A stretch of 33,503 nucleotides of DNA from an uncultured Alphaproteobacteria bacterium (lineage in GTDB: Bacteria; Pseudomonadota; Alphaproteobacteria; UBA828): NCBI GenBank assembly GCA_913053235.1, contig CAJXFT010000015.1, positions 1 to 33,503 of the forward strand. The letters are read 5' to 3'. The number at the start of each line of letters is the position of its first letter. The first letter of the stretch is position 1. Both the position numbers and the translations under genes were made by a program. The notes under the pieces are model-generated. The model did no database searches, was not told where the DNA came from, and saw nothing but the letters and a program-made list of their open reading frames with translations. Below are positions 10,300 through 18,251 of this stretch, piece by piece.

Positions 10300-10326
10300 T
10301 TAGCACTCCGCGCCGATGAGTGCTAG
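10300..10326 (-). promoter_or_regulatory. CIRCE operator (HrcA binding site) of groESL
   Basis: TTAGCACTC-N9-GAGTGCTAG on the plus strand matches the CIRCE consensus TTAGCACTC-N9-GAGTGCTAA at 17 of 18 arm positions, with the exact 9-base spacer. It overlaps the predicted transcription start of groESL and lies about 80 bases upstream of groES. HrcA is expected to repress here until heat shock. The hrcA gene is not in the window. Confidence 0.96.
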
Positions 10327-10330
10327 GCGC

Positions 10331-10360
10331 TATATAGGGACCCAGGCCATGTCCTGTCAA
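10331..10360 (-). promoter_or_regulatory. groESL promoter
   Basis: On the minus strand a perfect -35 TTGACA (10355-10360) is followed after 18 bases by TATATA (10331-10336). The predicted start falls at about 10323-10325, inside CIRCE, the normal layout for HrcA repression. The sequence before the -10 (GGTCCCTATATAG) also bears some likeness to alphaproteobacterial RpoH promoters, so dual sigma use is possible but not shown. Confidence 0.82.
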
Positions 10361-10399
10361 CCGCATAGCTGCATTGCCGTGCGAACGGTTGAGCTCAGC

Positions 10400-11614
10400 T
10401 CATGGCGCCGCCGTGCCGGCCTCTCTGCGCCGGCGATCCAGGCGCTCGGCGTCGGCCGGCGCGAGGCTGACGCGAAAATGGGCGAACGCTTCATCATCGG
10501 ACCTGTTCAGCACTTCGCCATGGCGGTAGAGCCAGGCTATCGTGGCGCCATCGGCGAGGCCGATCTTGAGCGTCACGATCCGCCTGTTGCGCGACAATTC
10601 GCGCTCGATCAGCGTCAAAAGAGGATCGAGCCCTTCGCCGCGGAGCGCCGAAACAGCGACGGACGAACCGTTCTGCCCAGCCGCCGCTTTGAGCCGGCCG
10701 CGCTCGGCCGGGCTCAGCAAATCCAATTTGTTGTGAACTTCGACGAGCCCGGCTTTTACTTTCTGCTCGAGCCCCATTTCGACGAGAACGGCGTGGACGT
10801 CGCGGCGCTGTTCGGCGCTTTCGGGGTGAGATATGTCGCGCACATGGAGGATGAGATCGGCCTCGCCGACTTCTTCAAGGGTGGCGCGGAACGCCGCCAC
10901 GAGGTCGTGCGGAAGCTCGGAGACGAAGCCGACGGTATCGGAAAGGATCACCCGGCGGCGCGACGGCAGGGTCAAGCCGCGCATGGTCGGATCGAGGGTG
11001 GCGAAGACCTGATCCCGCACATCCACTTCGGCACCGGTCAGGCGGTTGAACAGGGTCGATTTGCCGGCATTGGTATAACCGACCAGCGCGACCACGGGAT
11101 TGGGCACCCTTTTGCGCGCCTGGCGGTGCAGGGAGCGCGTCCGCGCGACAGCTTTCAAGGCGCGCCTGAGGCGGATGATACGCTCGCTGATCTGGCGCCG
11201 GTCGGCCTCGATTTGCGTCTCGCCGGGTCCGCCGAGAAAACCGAAACCACCTCTTTGCCGCTCCAAATGTGTCCAAGAACGGACCAAACGGCTGCGCTGG
11301 TAGGAAAGCGCCGCCAGCTCGACCTGCAATTTGCCCTCTCGGCTGCGCGCCCGGGCGCCGAAAATTTCGAGGATGAGCGCCGTCCGGTCTATTACCTTGC
11401 ACTCCCAGGCGCGCTCCAGGTTGCGCTGCTGCACCGGGCTGAGCGCGCCATCGACGATGACGATGGCGGCCCTGTTGGCGTCGATGGTGGCGCCGATCTC
11501 CGCCACCTTGCCGGAGCCGAACAGGGTTGCCGGGCGAATGCACGGGATCGCCACGATCGAGGAATAAGCGACCTCCAGACCGATGGCGCCGGCGAGGCCG
11601 ACGGCTTCTTCCAA
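10400..11614 (-). CDS. hflX: Ribosome-associated GTPase HflX (true start probably further upstream)
   Basis: HflX splits stalled or heat-damaged ribosomes and belongs to the TRAFAC GTPases. The N-terminal HflX domain is clear (SGKVAEI, DGALSPVQQRNLE, VIDRTALILEIF, REGKLQVELAAL, GPGETQIEADRR). The G domain follows with GYTNAGKS at 179-186, the DTVGF switch and NKLD. The given start is a TTG at 11614 inside a conserved helix (RLEEAVGLA). The frame stays open to 11746 and the upstream translation (RAPTIACVLHPEF) looks like the missing HflX N-terminus, yet it contains no ATG, GTG or TTG before an in-frame TAA. The real start may be the ATT at 11744-11746, or a sequence error hides it. The gene follows hfq, its usual partner. 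Confidence 0.92.
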   Translation of the reverse strand: MEEAVGLAGAIGLEVAYSSIVAIPCIRPATLFGSGKVAEIGATIDANRAAIVIVDGALSPVQQRNLERAWECKVIDRTALILEIFGARARSREGKLQVELAALSYQRSRLVRSWTHLERQRGGFGFLGGPGETQIEADRRQISERIIRLRRALKAVARTRSLHRQARKRVPNPVVALVGYTNAGKSTLFNRLTGAEVDVRDQVFATLDPTMRGLTLPSRRRVILSDTVGFVSELPHDLVAAFRATLEEVGEADLILHVRDISHPESAEQRRDVHAVLVEMGLEQKVKAGLVEVHNKLDLLSPAERGRLKAAAGQNGSSVAVSALRGEGLDPLLTLIERELSRNRRIVTLKIGLADGATIAWLYRHGEVLNRSDDEAFAHFRVSLAPADAERLDRRRREAGTAAP

Positions 11615-11784
11615 CCGCGCCTCCCCGTCACGTGTGGCGGCGAAATTATTTACCCCCGCATGCCCCGCATCGGCGGCGCCATTGCGCCTCCTTCCCGGCG
11701 GAAATTCCGGGTGCAGGACGCAGGCGATCGTTGGCGCGCGGCTAATTTATAAGCTCGCGCGGCAAGAAGAAAACAAAGCTGCCG

Positions 11785-12045
11785 CTAGTCATCCACCTGC
11801 CCGTCTTCTTCCGCGCTGCCTTCGAAGAGCTGCACCGGCTGGCCGGGCATGACCGTCGAAATGGCGTGTTTGTAAACCAGTTGTGAATGATTGTCGCGGC
11901 GCAACAGGACACAGAAATTATCGAACCACGTAATCACGCCCTTCAGCTTCACGCCGTTCACGAGGAATATCGTGACCGGCATTTTGACCTTGCGTACGTG
12001 ATTTAGAAAAACATCCTGAAGGTTTTGAGATTTGTCACTCGGCAT
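11785..12045 (-). CDS. hfq: RNA chaperone Hfq
   Basis: This is the hexameric Sm-like protein that pairs small RNAs with mRNAs. The start is [19 protein letters not shown] (ATG at 12043-12045), backed by a strong GGGGGA ribosome-binding site; the track start 57 bases further up adds a non-family leader. Sm1 ([25 protein letters not shown]) and Sm2 ([13 protein letters not shown]) motifs are intact, including YKHA with its conserved His on the proximal face. The C-tail is short and acidic ([12 protein letters not shown]), normal for alphaproteobacteria. At 86 residues it is full length. hflX lies downstream on the same strand. Confidence 0.97.
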   Translation of the reverse strand: MPSDKSQNLQDVFLNHVRKVKMPVTIFLVNGVKLKGVITWFDNFCVLLRRDNHSQLVYKHAISTVMPGQPVQLFEGSAEEDGQVDD

Positions 12046-12101
12046 GGTTTTTCCCCCGCTTCTTTTCTGCATTATTGGGGCTCGAACTTTTACATGAGCC
12101 A

Positions 12102-12137
12102 AAATCGGCGCTCTTTCTCTGTTTGGAGCGCCGATTT
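12102..12137 (-). promoter_or_regulatory. 12-bp perfect hairpin in the hfq leader or dat terminator
   Basis: AAATCGGCGCTC (12102-12113) and GAGCGCCGATTT (12126-12137) form a perfect 12-bp stem with a 12-base loop. On the minus strand the stem ends in only four T residues. It lies 57 bases upstream of hfq and about 130 bases past the dat stop. It may be a transcription terminator for the ntr-trkA-dat operon, or a structured 5' leader of hfq if transcription starts upstream of it. Confidence 0.8.
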
Positions 12138-12155
12138 CCCCTGCCTCATTGGTTA

Positions 12156-12185
12156 ACTATATGGGTATTTACACCGCCGCGACAA
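12156..12185 (-). promoter_or_regulatory. Candidate hfq promoter
   Basis: On the minus strand TTGTCG (12180-12185) and TATAGT (12156-12161) are 18 bases apart. An overlapping alternative is TTGCCA (12191-12196), 17 bases, TGTAAA (12168-12173). Either would start hfq transcription just upstream of the 12-bp hairpin. The spacer 12138-12267 is richer in A and T than its surroundings. This is a sequence-likeness call only. Confidence 0.45.
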
Positions 12186-12267
12186 ATATTTGGCAACCGA
12201 AAGCGGTAAATTTATCAGGAGCGGCCGCGGAGCGGCTGTGACATGGCGGATTAAAGCATTGAAACAA

Positions 12268-13131
12268 TTATTGGTTTGACCCGGCGCCGCGGCAATAATC
12301 GAGATAAAGCCCGCGCAAGCGCCGGCTCACGGGACCCGGCGTGCCGTCGCCGATTTGGTTGCCGTCGATGTCGATAATTCCACGCACGAAGGAGGTCGTA
12401 CTGGTCAGGAGGGCTTCGGGTGCGCCGAGCGCCTCGGCCAGCGAAAACGGCCTCTCGACGACCTCCAGCCCGTTTTCGCGGGCCAGCGCGATCACCGTCG
12501 AGCGGGTAATACCGCCGAGAATATTGTTGTCCAGCTGGCGGGTGACGATCTTGCCGTCGCCATCGACAATCCACGCATTGGTCGACGAACCTTCGGTGAC
12601 AAAGCCATCTTCATCGACGAGCCAGGCTTCATAGGCGCCCTTGTCGCGCGCCTCCTGTTTGGCCAGGACATTGGGCAACAGCGATATCGATTTGACGTCG
12701 CGCCGCAGCCACCGGATATCGGCGACGCTGACGACGTGAGCGCCGCTATCGTCATCGGCGTCGGTCGGCCAGTCGACGGCGCGCGCCGTCATCACCAGCG
12801 CGCGCTCGACATTTTCGGGAAACGGGTGATCGCGGCGCGAGACGCCGCGCGAGATCTGGATATAGATAATACCGTCGCGCACGCGGTTCTGGCGCAATGT
12901 CTCGCGGCAAACCATGGCGAATGGCCGGTCCGCCATCGGCATGGTCATATGCAACTCGTCCAGGGAACGCTTCAGCCGCGTAAGATGGCCGTCCTCGTCG
13001 ATAATCCGGCCGCGCCAAACAGCGGCCACCTCGTAGACACCGTCGGCAAATTGGTAACCGCGGTCCTCGATATGGATATGTGCCTCGGCATGCGGAACAT
13101 ACTGGCCGTTGACATAGGCGATTCTCGACAT
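12268..13131 (-). CDS. dat: D-amino-acid transaminase (class IV PLP aminotransferase)
   Basis: It exchanges amino groups between D-amino acids and 2-oxo acids, for example D-Ala plus 2-oxoglutarate to D-Glu plus pyruvate. Class IV fold features are visible: start AYVNGQYVPH, DRGYQFADGVYEV, and the PLP Lys147 in IRWLRRDVKSISLLPNVLAKQ, a form closer to D-amino-acid transaminases than to branched-chain IlvE. The phosphate-binding TEGSSTNAWIV and LTSTTSFV follow. Length 287 is typical. It starts 15 bases after the trkA stop and looks like the last gene of the dusB-ntr-trkA operon. Supplying D-Glu and D-Ala links nitrogen status to wall precursors only by inference. A branched-chain or 4-amino-4-deoxychorismate role is less likely. 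Confidence 0.88.
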   Translation of the reverse strand: MSRIAYVNGQYVPHAEAHIHIEDRGYQFADGVYEVAAVWRGRIIDEDGHLTRLKRSLDELHMTMPMADRPFAMVCRETLRQNRVRDGIIYIQISRGVSRRDHPFPENVERALVMTARAVDWPTDADDDSGAHVVSVADIRWLRRDVKSISLLPNVLAKQEARDKGAYEAWLVDEDGFVTEGSSTNAWIVDGDGKIVTRQLDNNILGGITRSTVIALARENGLEVVERPFSLAEALGAPEALLTSTTSFVRGIIDIDGNQIGDGTPGPVSRRLRGLYLDYCRGAGSNQ

Positions 13132-13146
13132 GGTCGTTTTATTTCC

Positions 13147-14523
13147 TCAAAAGAACTCAAGACTGACGGCAAACATTTTCTCGAGCTTTCTCACCGCCGA
13201 CGCGGCGGCGAATACGACGACCCGGTCATGCGCGGCAATGACGCTGTCGCCACGCGGAATGATTACCTCGCCGTCGCGCAGAATGGCGCCGATAAGAATG
13301 CCGCTCGGCAAATTGACTTCCTTGAGCGGCGTGCCGACCAGGGGCGATGTTTCCAGCGCTTCGGCTTCGACGATCTCGGCCAAACCGTCACGGATCGATT
13401 GAATGCCCAATATCCGCCCGCGCCGAATTCTTTGCAGTATGGTGGACACGGTCGATTCACGCGGGCTGACCGCGACATCGACGCCGAGTGAGCCCATCAG
13501 GGGCGCATAGTTCGAGCTGTTGACCAGGGTTATGGCGCGCTGACAACCGGCGCGCTTGGCCAGCAGCGAGGCCAGGATGTTCACTTCATCGTCATTCGAC
13601 ACCGCGATAACGGCTTCGGCCATGGCGATATTCACTTCGTTCAGGATGTCGCTGTCCAGGGCGTCACCATGTATGACGGCTGTGCGCGATAAATTTTCCG
13701 CCAGATATTGCGCCCGCGCGGCGCTCACTTCGACGATCTTGAGATTCAGTCCGGGATGCGCCTCCTCCAGGCCACGGGCCAGAAAAAGGCCGATATTTCC
13801 GCCGCCGACGATGACCATGCGGCGCGCTTCTTTTTCCTCATGCCCGAAAACCGACATCGCGCGCTCGACATGTTCGGTGTCGGCGACGAAATACACTTCG
13901 TCGCCGACCAGCATTTGATCGTCACCGCGCGGCACGATCAATTTATCGCTGCGCATGATGCCGACAACGACGATGTTGAGGTTGGGAAAAATTTCGGTCA
14001 ATTGCCTGAGCGGCGTGTTGACGATCGGGCAGCCATCCTGACAGCGCACCGCGATGACGCGCAGCCGGCCATCGCCAAAGGGCAGCATGTCGAGCGCGCC
14101 GGGCACCTGGAGGCGCCGCTCGATGGCGCGCGCGACTTCGATCTCGGGCGATATGATCAGGTCGATGGGCAGATGATCCGGGTTGTAGAGATCGGCCCAT
14201 GCCGGCTGCAGATAACTCTGATCGCGGATGCGGGCGATCTTTTCGGGCACGCCGAATATCGAATGCGCAACCTGGCAGGCGACCATGTTGACCTCGTCCG
14301 AATAGGTCACGGCGATGACCATATCGGTATTTTTCGCGCCCGCTTCGTCGAGCACGTCGGGCAGCGAGGCGCCGCCGACCAGGCAGCGGACTTCGGCACT
14401 TTCCGACAGCTTCTGCGCGATCTCCGGATCATTGTCGATCACGGTGACGTCATTCGCTTCGCGCGCCAACTGGTGCGCAATGCTCGAGCCGACCTGCCCG
14501 GCGCCACAGACAATTACCCTCAC
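13147..14523 (-). CDS. trkA: Trk potassium uptake regulatory subunit TrkA
   Basis: This is a cytoplasmic NAD(H)-binding RCK subunit that gates the TrkH potassium channel. It has the duplicated RCK layout: an N-terminal Rossmann motif CGAGQVGSSIAHQLA, a first TrkA-C domain near 140-220, a second Rossmann motif (VIVGGGNIGLFLARGLEE) near 233 and a second TrkA-C domain at the end (EVIIPRGDSVIAAHDRVVVFA). The 458-residue length is standard. The start is a GTG at 14521-14523; an ATG just upstream is out of frame and hits a stop. It lies 19 bases after ntrX, an arrangement known in Azospirillum and relatives. Confidence 0.95.
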   Translation of the reverse strand: MRVIVCGAGQVGSSIAHQLAREANDVTVIDNDPEIAQKLSESAEVRCLVGGASLPDVLDEAGAKNTDMVIAVTYSDEVNMVACQVAHSIFGVPEKIARIRDQSYLQPAWADLYNPDHLPIDLIISPEIEVARAIERRLQVPGALDMLPFGDGRLRVIAVRCQDGCPIVNTPLRQLTEIFPNLNIVVVGIMRSDKLIVPRGDDQMLVGDEVYFVADTEHVERAMSVFGHEEKEARRMVIVGGGNIGLFLARGLEEAHPGLNLKIVEVSAARAQYLAENLSRTAVIHGDALDSDILNEVNIAMAEAVIAVSNDDEVNILASLLAKRAGCQRAITLVNSSNYAPLMGSLGVDVAVSPRESTVSTILQRIRRGRILGIQSIRDGLAEIVEAEALETSPLVGTPLKEVNLPSGILIGAILRDGEVIIPRGDSVIAAHDRVVVFAAASAVRKLEKMFAVSLEFF

Positions 14524-14542
14524 GCCGCGATGCCCCGTTTGT

Positions 14543-15976
14543 TCATTGCCGGTTCAATTCCTCACCCATGCGCGCTCTTTCACGCGAACGATCCATATCG
14601 GTAACTTTCAGACCCTTCAATTTTCGATGCAGCGCCGAGCGCTCCATGCCGACAAATTGCGCGGTGCGCGAAATGTTGCCGCCGAAGCGGCTGAGCTGGG
14701 TCGTCAGATATTCGCGCTCGAACATTTCGCGCGCATCGCGCAGCGACAGCGCCATGACCTCGCCGGTCCATTGGTTGCTCGTCATGCCACTCGCCGCCGC
14801 GCCCAGTTCCGGCGGCAGCATCGCCGCCGTCACGACATCCTCGGAGGTGCCGGGCGACATGATCAACAGCCATTCGATGACGTTTCGCAATTGGCGCACA
14901 TTGCCGGGCCATTCGCAGGATTGCAGCACCGCCATCGCATCCTCGGCAATTTCGCGCGGCGGCAAGCCCGATGATTCGGCGGCGCGCTGCATGAAGTGGC
15001 ACGCCAATTGAGGAATATCCTCGCGCCGGTCGCGTAGCGCCGGCATCAGGATGGGAACCACATTCAAGCGGTAGAAAAGGTCCTCGCGAAAGCGCTTGGC
15101 GGTGATTTCCTCGGCGAGATCCCGGTTGCTCGCCGAGATAACCCGCACATCCACCTCGACGCGGGCATCGCCGCCGACGCGTTCAAACGTCTGCTCCTGA
15201 ATCACGCGCACCATTTTGCCCTGGGTTTCGAGCGGCATGTCGGCGACCTCGTCAAAGAACAATGTGCCGCCATGCGCCCGCTCAAAGGTTCCAATCCGCC
15301 GCGGGCTGTTGGAATCGGGATAGCCCTGTTCGGTGCCGAACAATTCCATCTCCAGGCTTTCGGGCCGCATCATTGCCGAATTGACGACGACGAACGGCCC
15401 GCCGCTGCGATAGGAATTCTCATGGACCAGCCGCGCGATCACTTCTTTCCCCGAACCCGCCGGCCCCGAAATCATGATTCTGCTCCCCGTAGGCGCGACT
15501 TTCATGACCGCCGCATGGAGACTGCTGACGGCGGGTGAATCGCCGATCAGGCCGGGCGCCGGCCCGACACGCAGTTTCAGCTCGGTATTCTCGCGTCGCA
15601 ATTCCGCCGCTTCGAGGGCGCGGGTAACCTGCAGCAACAGGCGATCCGATTTGAACGGCTTCTCGATAAAGTCATAAGCACCGAGCTTTATCGCCAAGAC
15701 GGCGGTCTCGATATTGCCGTGCCCGCTGATCATGATGACGGGAAGATCAGGATGTTTGCCGCGCAGCAGCTTGAGCAGTTCCATGCCGTCGAGATTGCTG
15801 CGTTGCAACCAGATGTCCAAAATCAGCAATGCCGGCGGCGGGCTGGCCTCGAGCAACGCCAATGCCGCCTCGCTATCGGCCGCCACGCGCGGCTGATACC
15901 CTTCATCCTCCAGGATCCCCGCCACCAGCAGGCGGATATCCTGTTCGTCATCAACGATAAGAATGTCGCCCGGCAT
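14543..15976 (-). CDS. ntrX: Response regulator NtrX
   Basis: This is the partner of NtrY in nitrogen and redox-related control. The receiver domain begins MPGDILIVDDEQDIR with phospho-acceptor Asp54 (LILDIWL) and Lys in EKPFK. An AAA+ domain follows with Walker A GPAGSGKE at 171-178 and Walker B GGTLFFDEVADMP, then a Fis-type helix-turn-helix (ISRTAQFVGMERSALHRKL). The sigma-54 contact loop GAFTGA is absent: ELFGTEQGYPDSNSPRRIGTFE takes its place, so it probably does not open sigma-54 promoters; this is usual for alphaproteobacterial NtrX. The start at 15976 is chosen over the track start because it lies 4 bases after the ntrY stop and begins right at the receiver domain. Confidence 0.95.
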   Translation of the reverse strand: MPGDILIVDDEQDIRLLVAGILEDEGYQPRVAADSEAALALLEASPPPALLILDIWLQRSNLDGMELLKLLRGKHPDLPVIMISGHGNIETAVLAIKLGAYDFIEKPFKSDRLLLQVTRALEAAELRRENTELKLRVGPAPGLIGDSPAVSSLHAAVMKVAPTGSRIMISGPAGSGKEVIARLVHENSYRSGGPFVVVNSAMMRPESLEMELFGTEQGYPDSNSPRRIGTFERAHGGTLFFDEVADMPLETQGKMVRVIQEQTFERVGGDARVEVDVRVISASNRDLAEEITAKRFREDLFYRLNVVPILMPALRDRREDIPQLACHFMQRAAESSGLPPREIAEDAMAVLQSCEWPGNVRQLRNVIEWLLIMSPGTSEDVVTAAMLPPELGAAASGMTSNQWTGEVMALSLRDAREMFEREYLTTQLSRFGGNISRTAQFVGMERSALHRKLKGLKVTDMDRSRERARMGEELNRQ

Positions 15977-15980
15977 TCGA

Positions 15981-18251
15981 CTAGGCCCCGGAATCCAGTA
16001 TCTCGGCGCCGGCAAAGACCTCGTCGCGCTTTACGGTGGAAAATCTCAGCACCGCCAGCGCACCGCCTTCCGCGCGGTCGGACAAATAAAACTTACCGCC
16101 ATGATCCTCCATGATCTTGCTGACGATGGCGAGGCCAAGACCCGTGCCGCGCGAGCGGGTCGTCACATAGGGCTCGACAAGCCGGTCTCGGTTCTCCATC
16201 GGCAAACCCGCTCCATTGTCTTCGATTTCGATTATTTTCTCGCCATCCTCGTCGCGCAGTTTGACGGCGATTCTGCCTTTCTCTTCGGCGCCCGCCGAGC
16301 CGCCTTCCCGGCTTTCGATAGACTCGGCGGCATTTTTAAGCAAGTTGGTCAGGCATTGGCCGAGTTGACGGGAATCGCAATCCATTGCCAGCGGCTCATT
16401 CGCCAAGTCGAGCACGAATTCTATATCGGGATGCGCGACGCGCGGAAGCAATACCGCTTGCTGGACGATCAGTTGCAAATTTTCCTGCTGCATCACCGGC
16501 GTCGGCATGCGGGCAAAATCGGAGAACTCATCCACCATCTGGCGGATATCGCCGACCTGACGGACGATGGTGTCGGTGCAGGCCGAGAAGATCTCGGGCT
16601 CGGTTGAAATTTCACCCATATATTTTCGTTTGAGGCGCTCCGCCGACAATTGAATGGGCGTCAGCGGGTTCTTGATTTCATGGGCGATGCGGCGCGCGAC
16701 ATCGGCCCAGGCGGCGGTGCGCTGGGCCGCGACAAGCGCCGTGATGTCGTCGAACGTAACCACATAGCCGACGATCGTCCCCTCCACTTTTTCGGCCACG
16801 ACACGCACCAGCAGCGTTCTTTTCCTGCCGCCGCGGTCGAGCTCGATCTGCTCCTCGATGAGGCGATCGGGGCGCGCTCGCGCTTCGCGCAGCAGATGCA
16901 TCATTTCGGGTATGGCCTCTTCAACCGAGTGTCCGGTCATCGCGTCGGCGCTTGATTCGAGAAGGCCGAGGGCGGAGCGGTTGGGAAGTGTCACCAAGCC
17001 GTCGGCGTCCAAACCGATGACACCGGCCGATACGCCGCCCAATACGGCTTCGGTAAACTGGCGCCGTTCATCCAATTGGCGGTTCGCTTCGACCAGTTCG
17101 TCGCGTTGCTCCTCGAGCTGTCCGGTCATGCGGTTGAAGGCCCGGCTCAGGCTGCCGATTTCATCGCCGGCGTCACCTTCCTCGACGCGCGCCGACAGCT
17201 CGCCGGCACGCACCCGTTCGGCCGCCGATATCAAGCCGCCGATGGGCCGCACGAGTTGATTGGCAAATGCCAAACCGACCCAAATCGAGGCGAGCAACAC
17301 GAGCAGCGCCACCACCACGAAGATCAACACAAAGGTAATCTGAAATCCCGATTGCCGGCGCTCCAACTGCTTATACTGGCCGACCGCGCCCTGCACGCGC
17401 TGGACATGGTTGAGCACGCTGCTTTCGATATAGCGGCCGACATATAAATAAGCGTCGACGAAGGCGACAAGACGGACCAGGGCGCGCACCCGATCATCCG
17501 CCTCGCTGGTCAGAATCACCGCCTCGCCGGCGGCGGCGCGGAGCATCGCGGGCTCCGGGATGCGCTCCAGTTCGAGGGCAAAACTGAGCCCGCTGCGGGC
17601 CAGGATGCGGCCATTGCGGGTCAGCACCGCGGCGTCCGAAAGCGAGCGCAATTCCGCCGACCGGTTTACCAACTGTCGCAGGCGCCCCGGGTTTTGCACC
17701 AGATACGGCGCCTGGCTGTTGAGATCGTTGGCCATCGCCAGGGCGTGGCCGCGAATCGCTTCGCGATGCTCCTCCATGTAGGATTCGGCGACCACGAGCG
17801 ATTGATCGAGGGCGGTCGAGACCTGCCGCGAAAACCATGCCTGCAACCCGAAATTCAGGAACAGCGCCGAAAACACGGCGACCACGATGGCCGGCGTCAC
17901 CGAAACCAGGCTGAACAAGCCGACCAAACGCGCGTGCAGGCGCGAGCCGGCGGAGCCGCGCCGGCGCTCAAGCCACAGGCGCACCAGGCGCACCGAGACG
18001 ATGGCGCCCAAAATAAGCAGAAGCACCAGATCTATGTTGAGCAGTATCAATACATTGGTCGGGCTGGAGCCGAACGGCGCGGCGCCGGTCATGGCGCCAT
18101 AGGTGGCGATGCCGGAGACGATGGCCGCCGCCGCCACGGCGATGGCCAGCTTGCGCGGCAGGTCGACGGCGCGCGACCAGTCGCCAAAGCGCTGCCGCAA
18201 AGGCGCGGCCGGCGACAGCAATTGCGGCGAATGAAGCTGCTGGTTATCCAA
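15981..18251 (-). CDS. ntrY: Sensor histidine kinase NtrY
   Basis: This is a membrane kinase that phosphorylates NtrX. Hydrophobic segments lie near 34-54, 67-88, 106-132 and 303-327, leaving a periplasmic portion between the third and fourth. A HAMP domain follows ([19 protein letters not shown]), then a PAS domain, the H-box [20 protein letters not shown] with His near 524, and a HATPase domain with [19 protein letters not shown] and GTGLGLAIV. The 756-residue length is typical. The start is a TTG that overlaps the end of ntrC by 8 bases, so translation is probably coupled. No ATG near the N-terminus gives a better match. Confidence 0.95.
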   Translation of the reverse strand: MDNQQLHSPQLLSPAAPLRQRFGDWSRAVDLPRKLAIAVAAAAIVSGIATYGAMTGAAPFGSSPTNVLILLNIDLVLLLILGAIVSVRLVRLWLERRRGSAGSRLHARLVGLFSLVSVTPAIVVAVFSALFLNFGLQAWFSRQVSTALDQSLVVAESYMEEHREAIRGHALAMANDLNSQAPYLVQNPGRLRQLVNRSAELRSLSDAAVLTRNGRILARSGLSFALELERIPEPAMLRAAAGEAVILTSEADDRVRALVRLVAFVDAYLYVGRYIESSVLNHVQRVQGAVGQYKQLERRQSGFQITFVLIFVVVALLVLLASIWVGLAFANQLVRPIGGLISAAERVRAGELSARVEEGDAGDEIGSLSRAFNRMTGQLEEQRDELVEANRQLDERRQFTEAVLGGVSAGVIGLDADGLVTLPNRSALGLLESSADAMTGHSVEEAIPEMMHLLREARARPDRLIEEQIELDRGGRKRTLLVRVVAEKVEGTIVGYVVTFDDITALVAAQRTAAWADVARRIAHEIKNPLTPIQLSAERLKRKYMGEISTEPEIFSACTDTIVRQVGDIRQMVDEFSDFARMPTPVMQQENLQLIVQQAVLLPRVAHPDIEFVLDLANEPLAMDCDSRQLGQCLTNLLKNAAESIESREGGSAGAEEKGRIAVKLRDEDGEKIIEIEDNGAGLPMENRDRLVEPYVTTRSRGTGLGLAIVSKIMEDHGGKFYLSDRAEGGALAVLRFSTVKRDEVFAGAEILDSGA

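Noticed and set aside
10316-11752. 478-residue plus-strand ORF across hflX
   Set aside because: It starts in the CIRCE/promoter region of groESL and mirrors hflX; shadow frame.
12224-12236. GCCGC-GGA-GCGGC hairpin after dat as a terminator
   Set aside because: Five-pair stem, three-base loop and no T-run on the minus strand; too weak to call.
12355-13491. 378-residue plus-strand ORF spanning dat and part of trkA
   Set aside because: It crosses two real minus-strand genes and has no family features.
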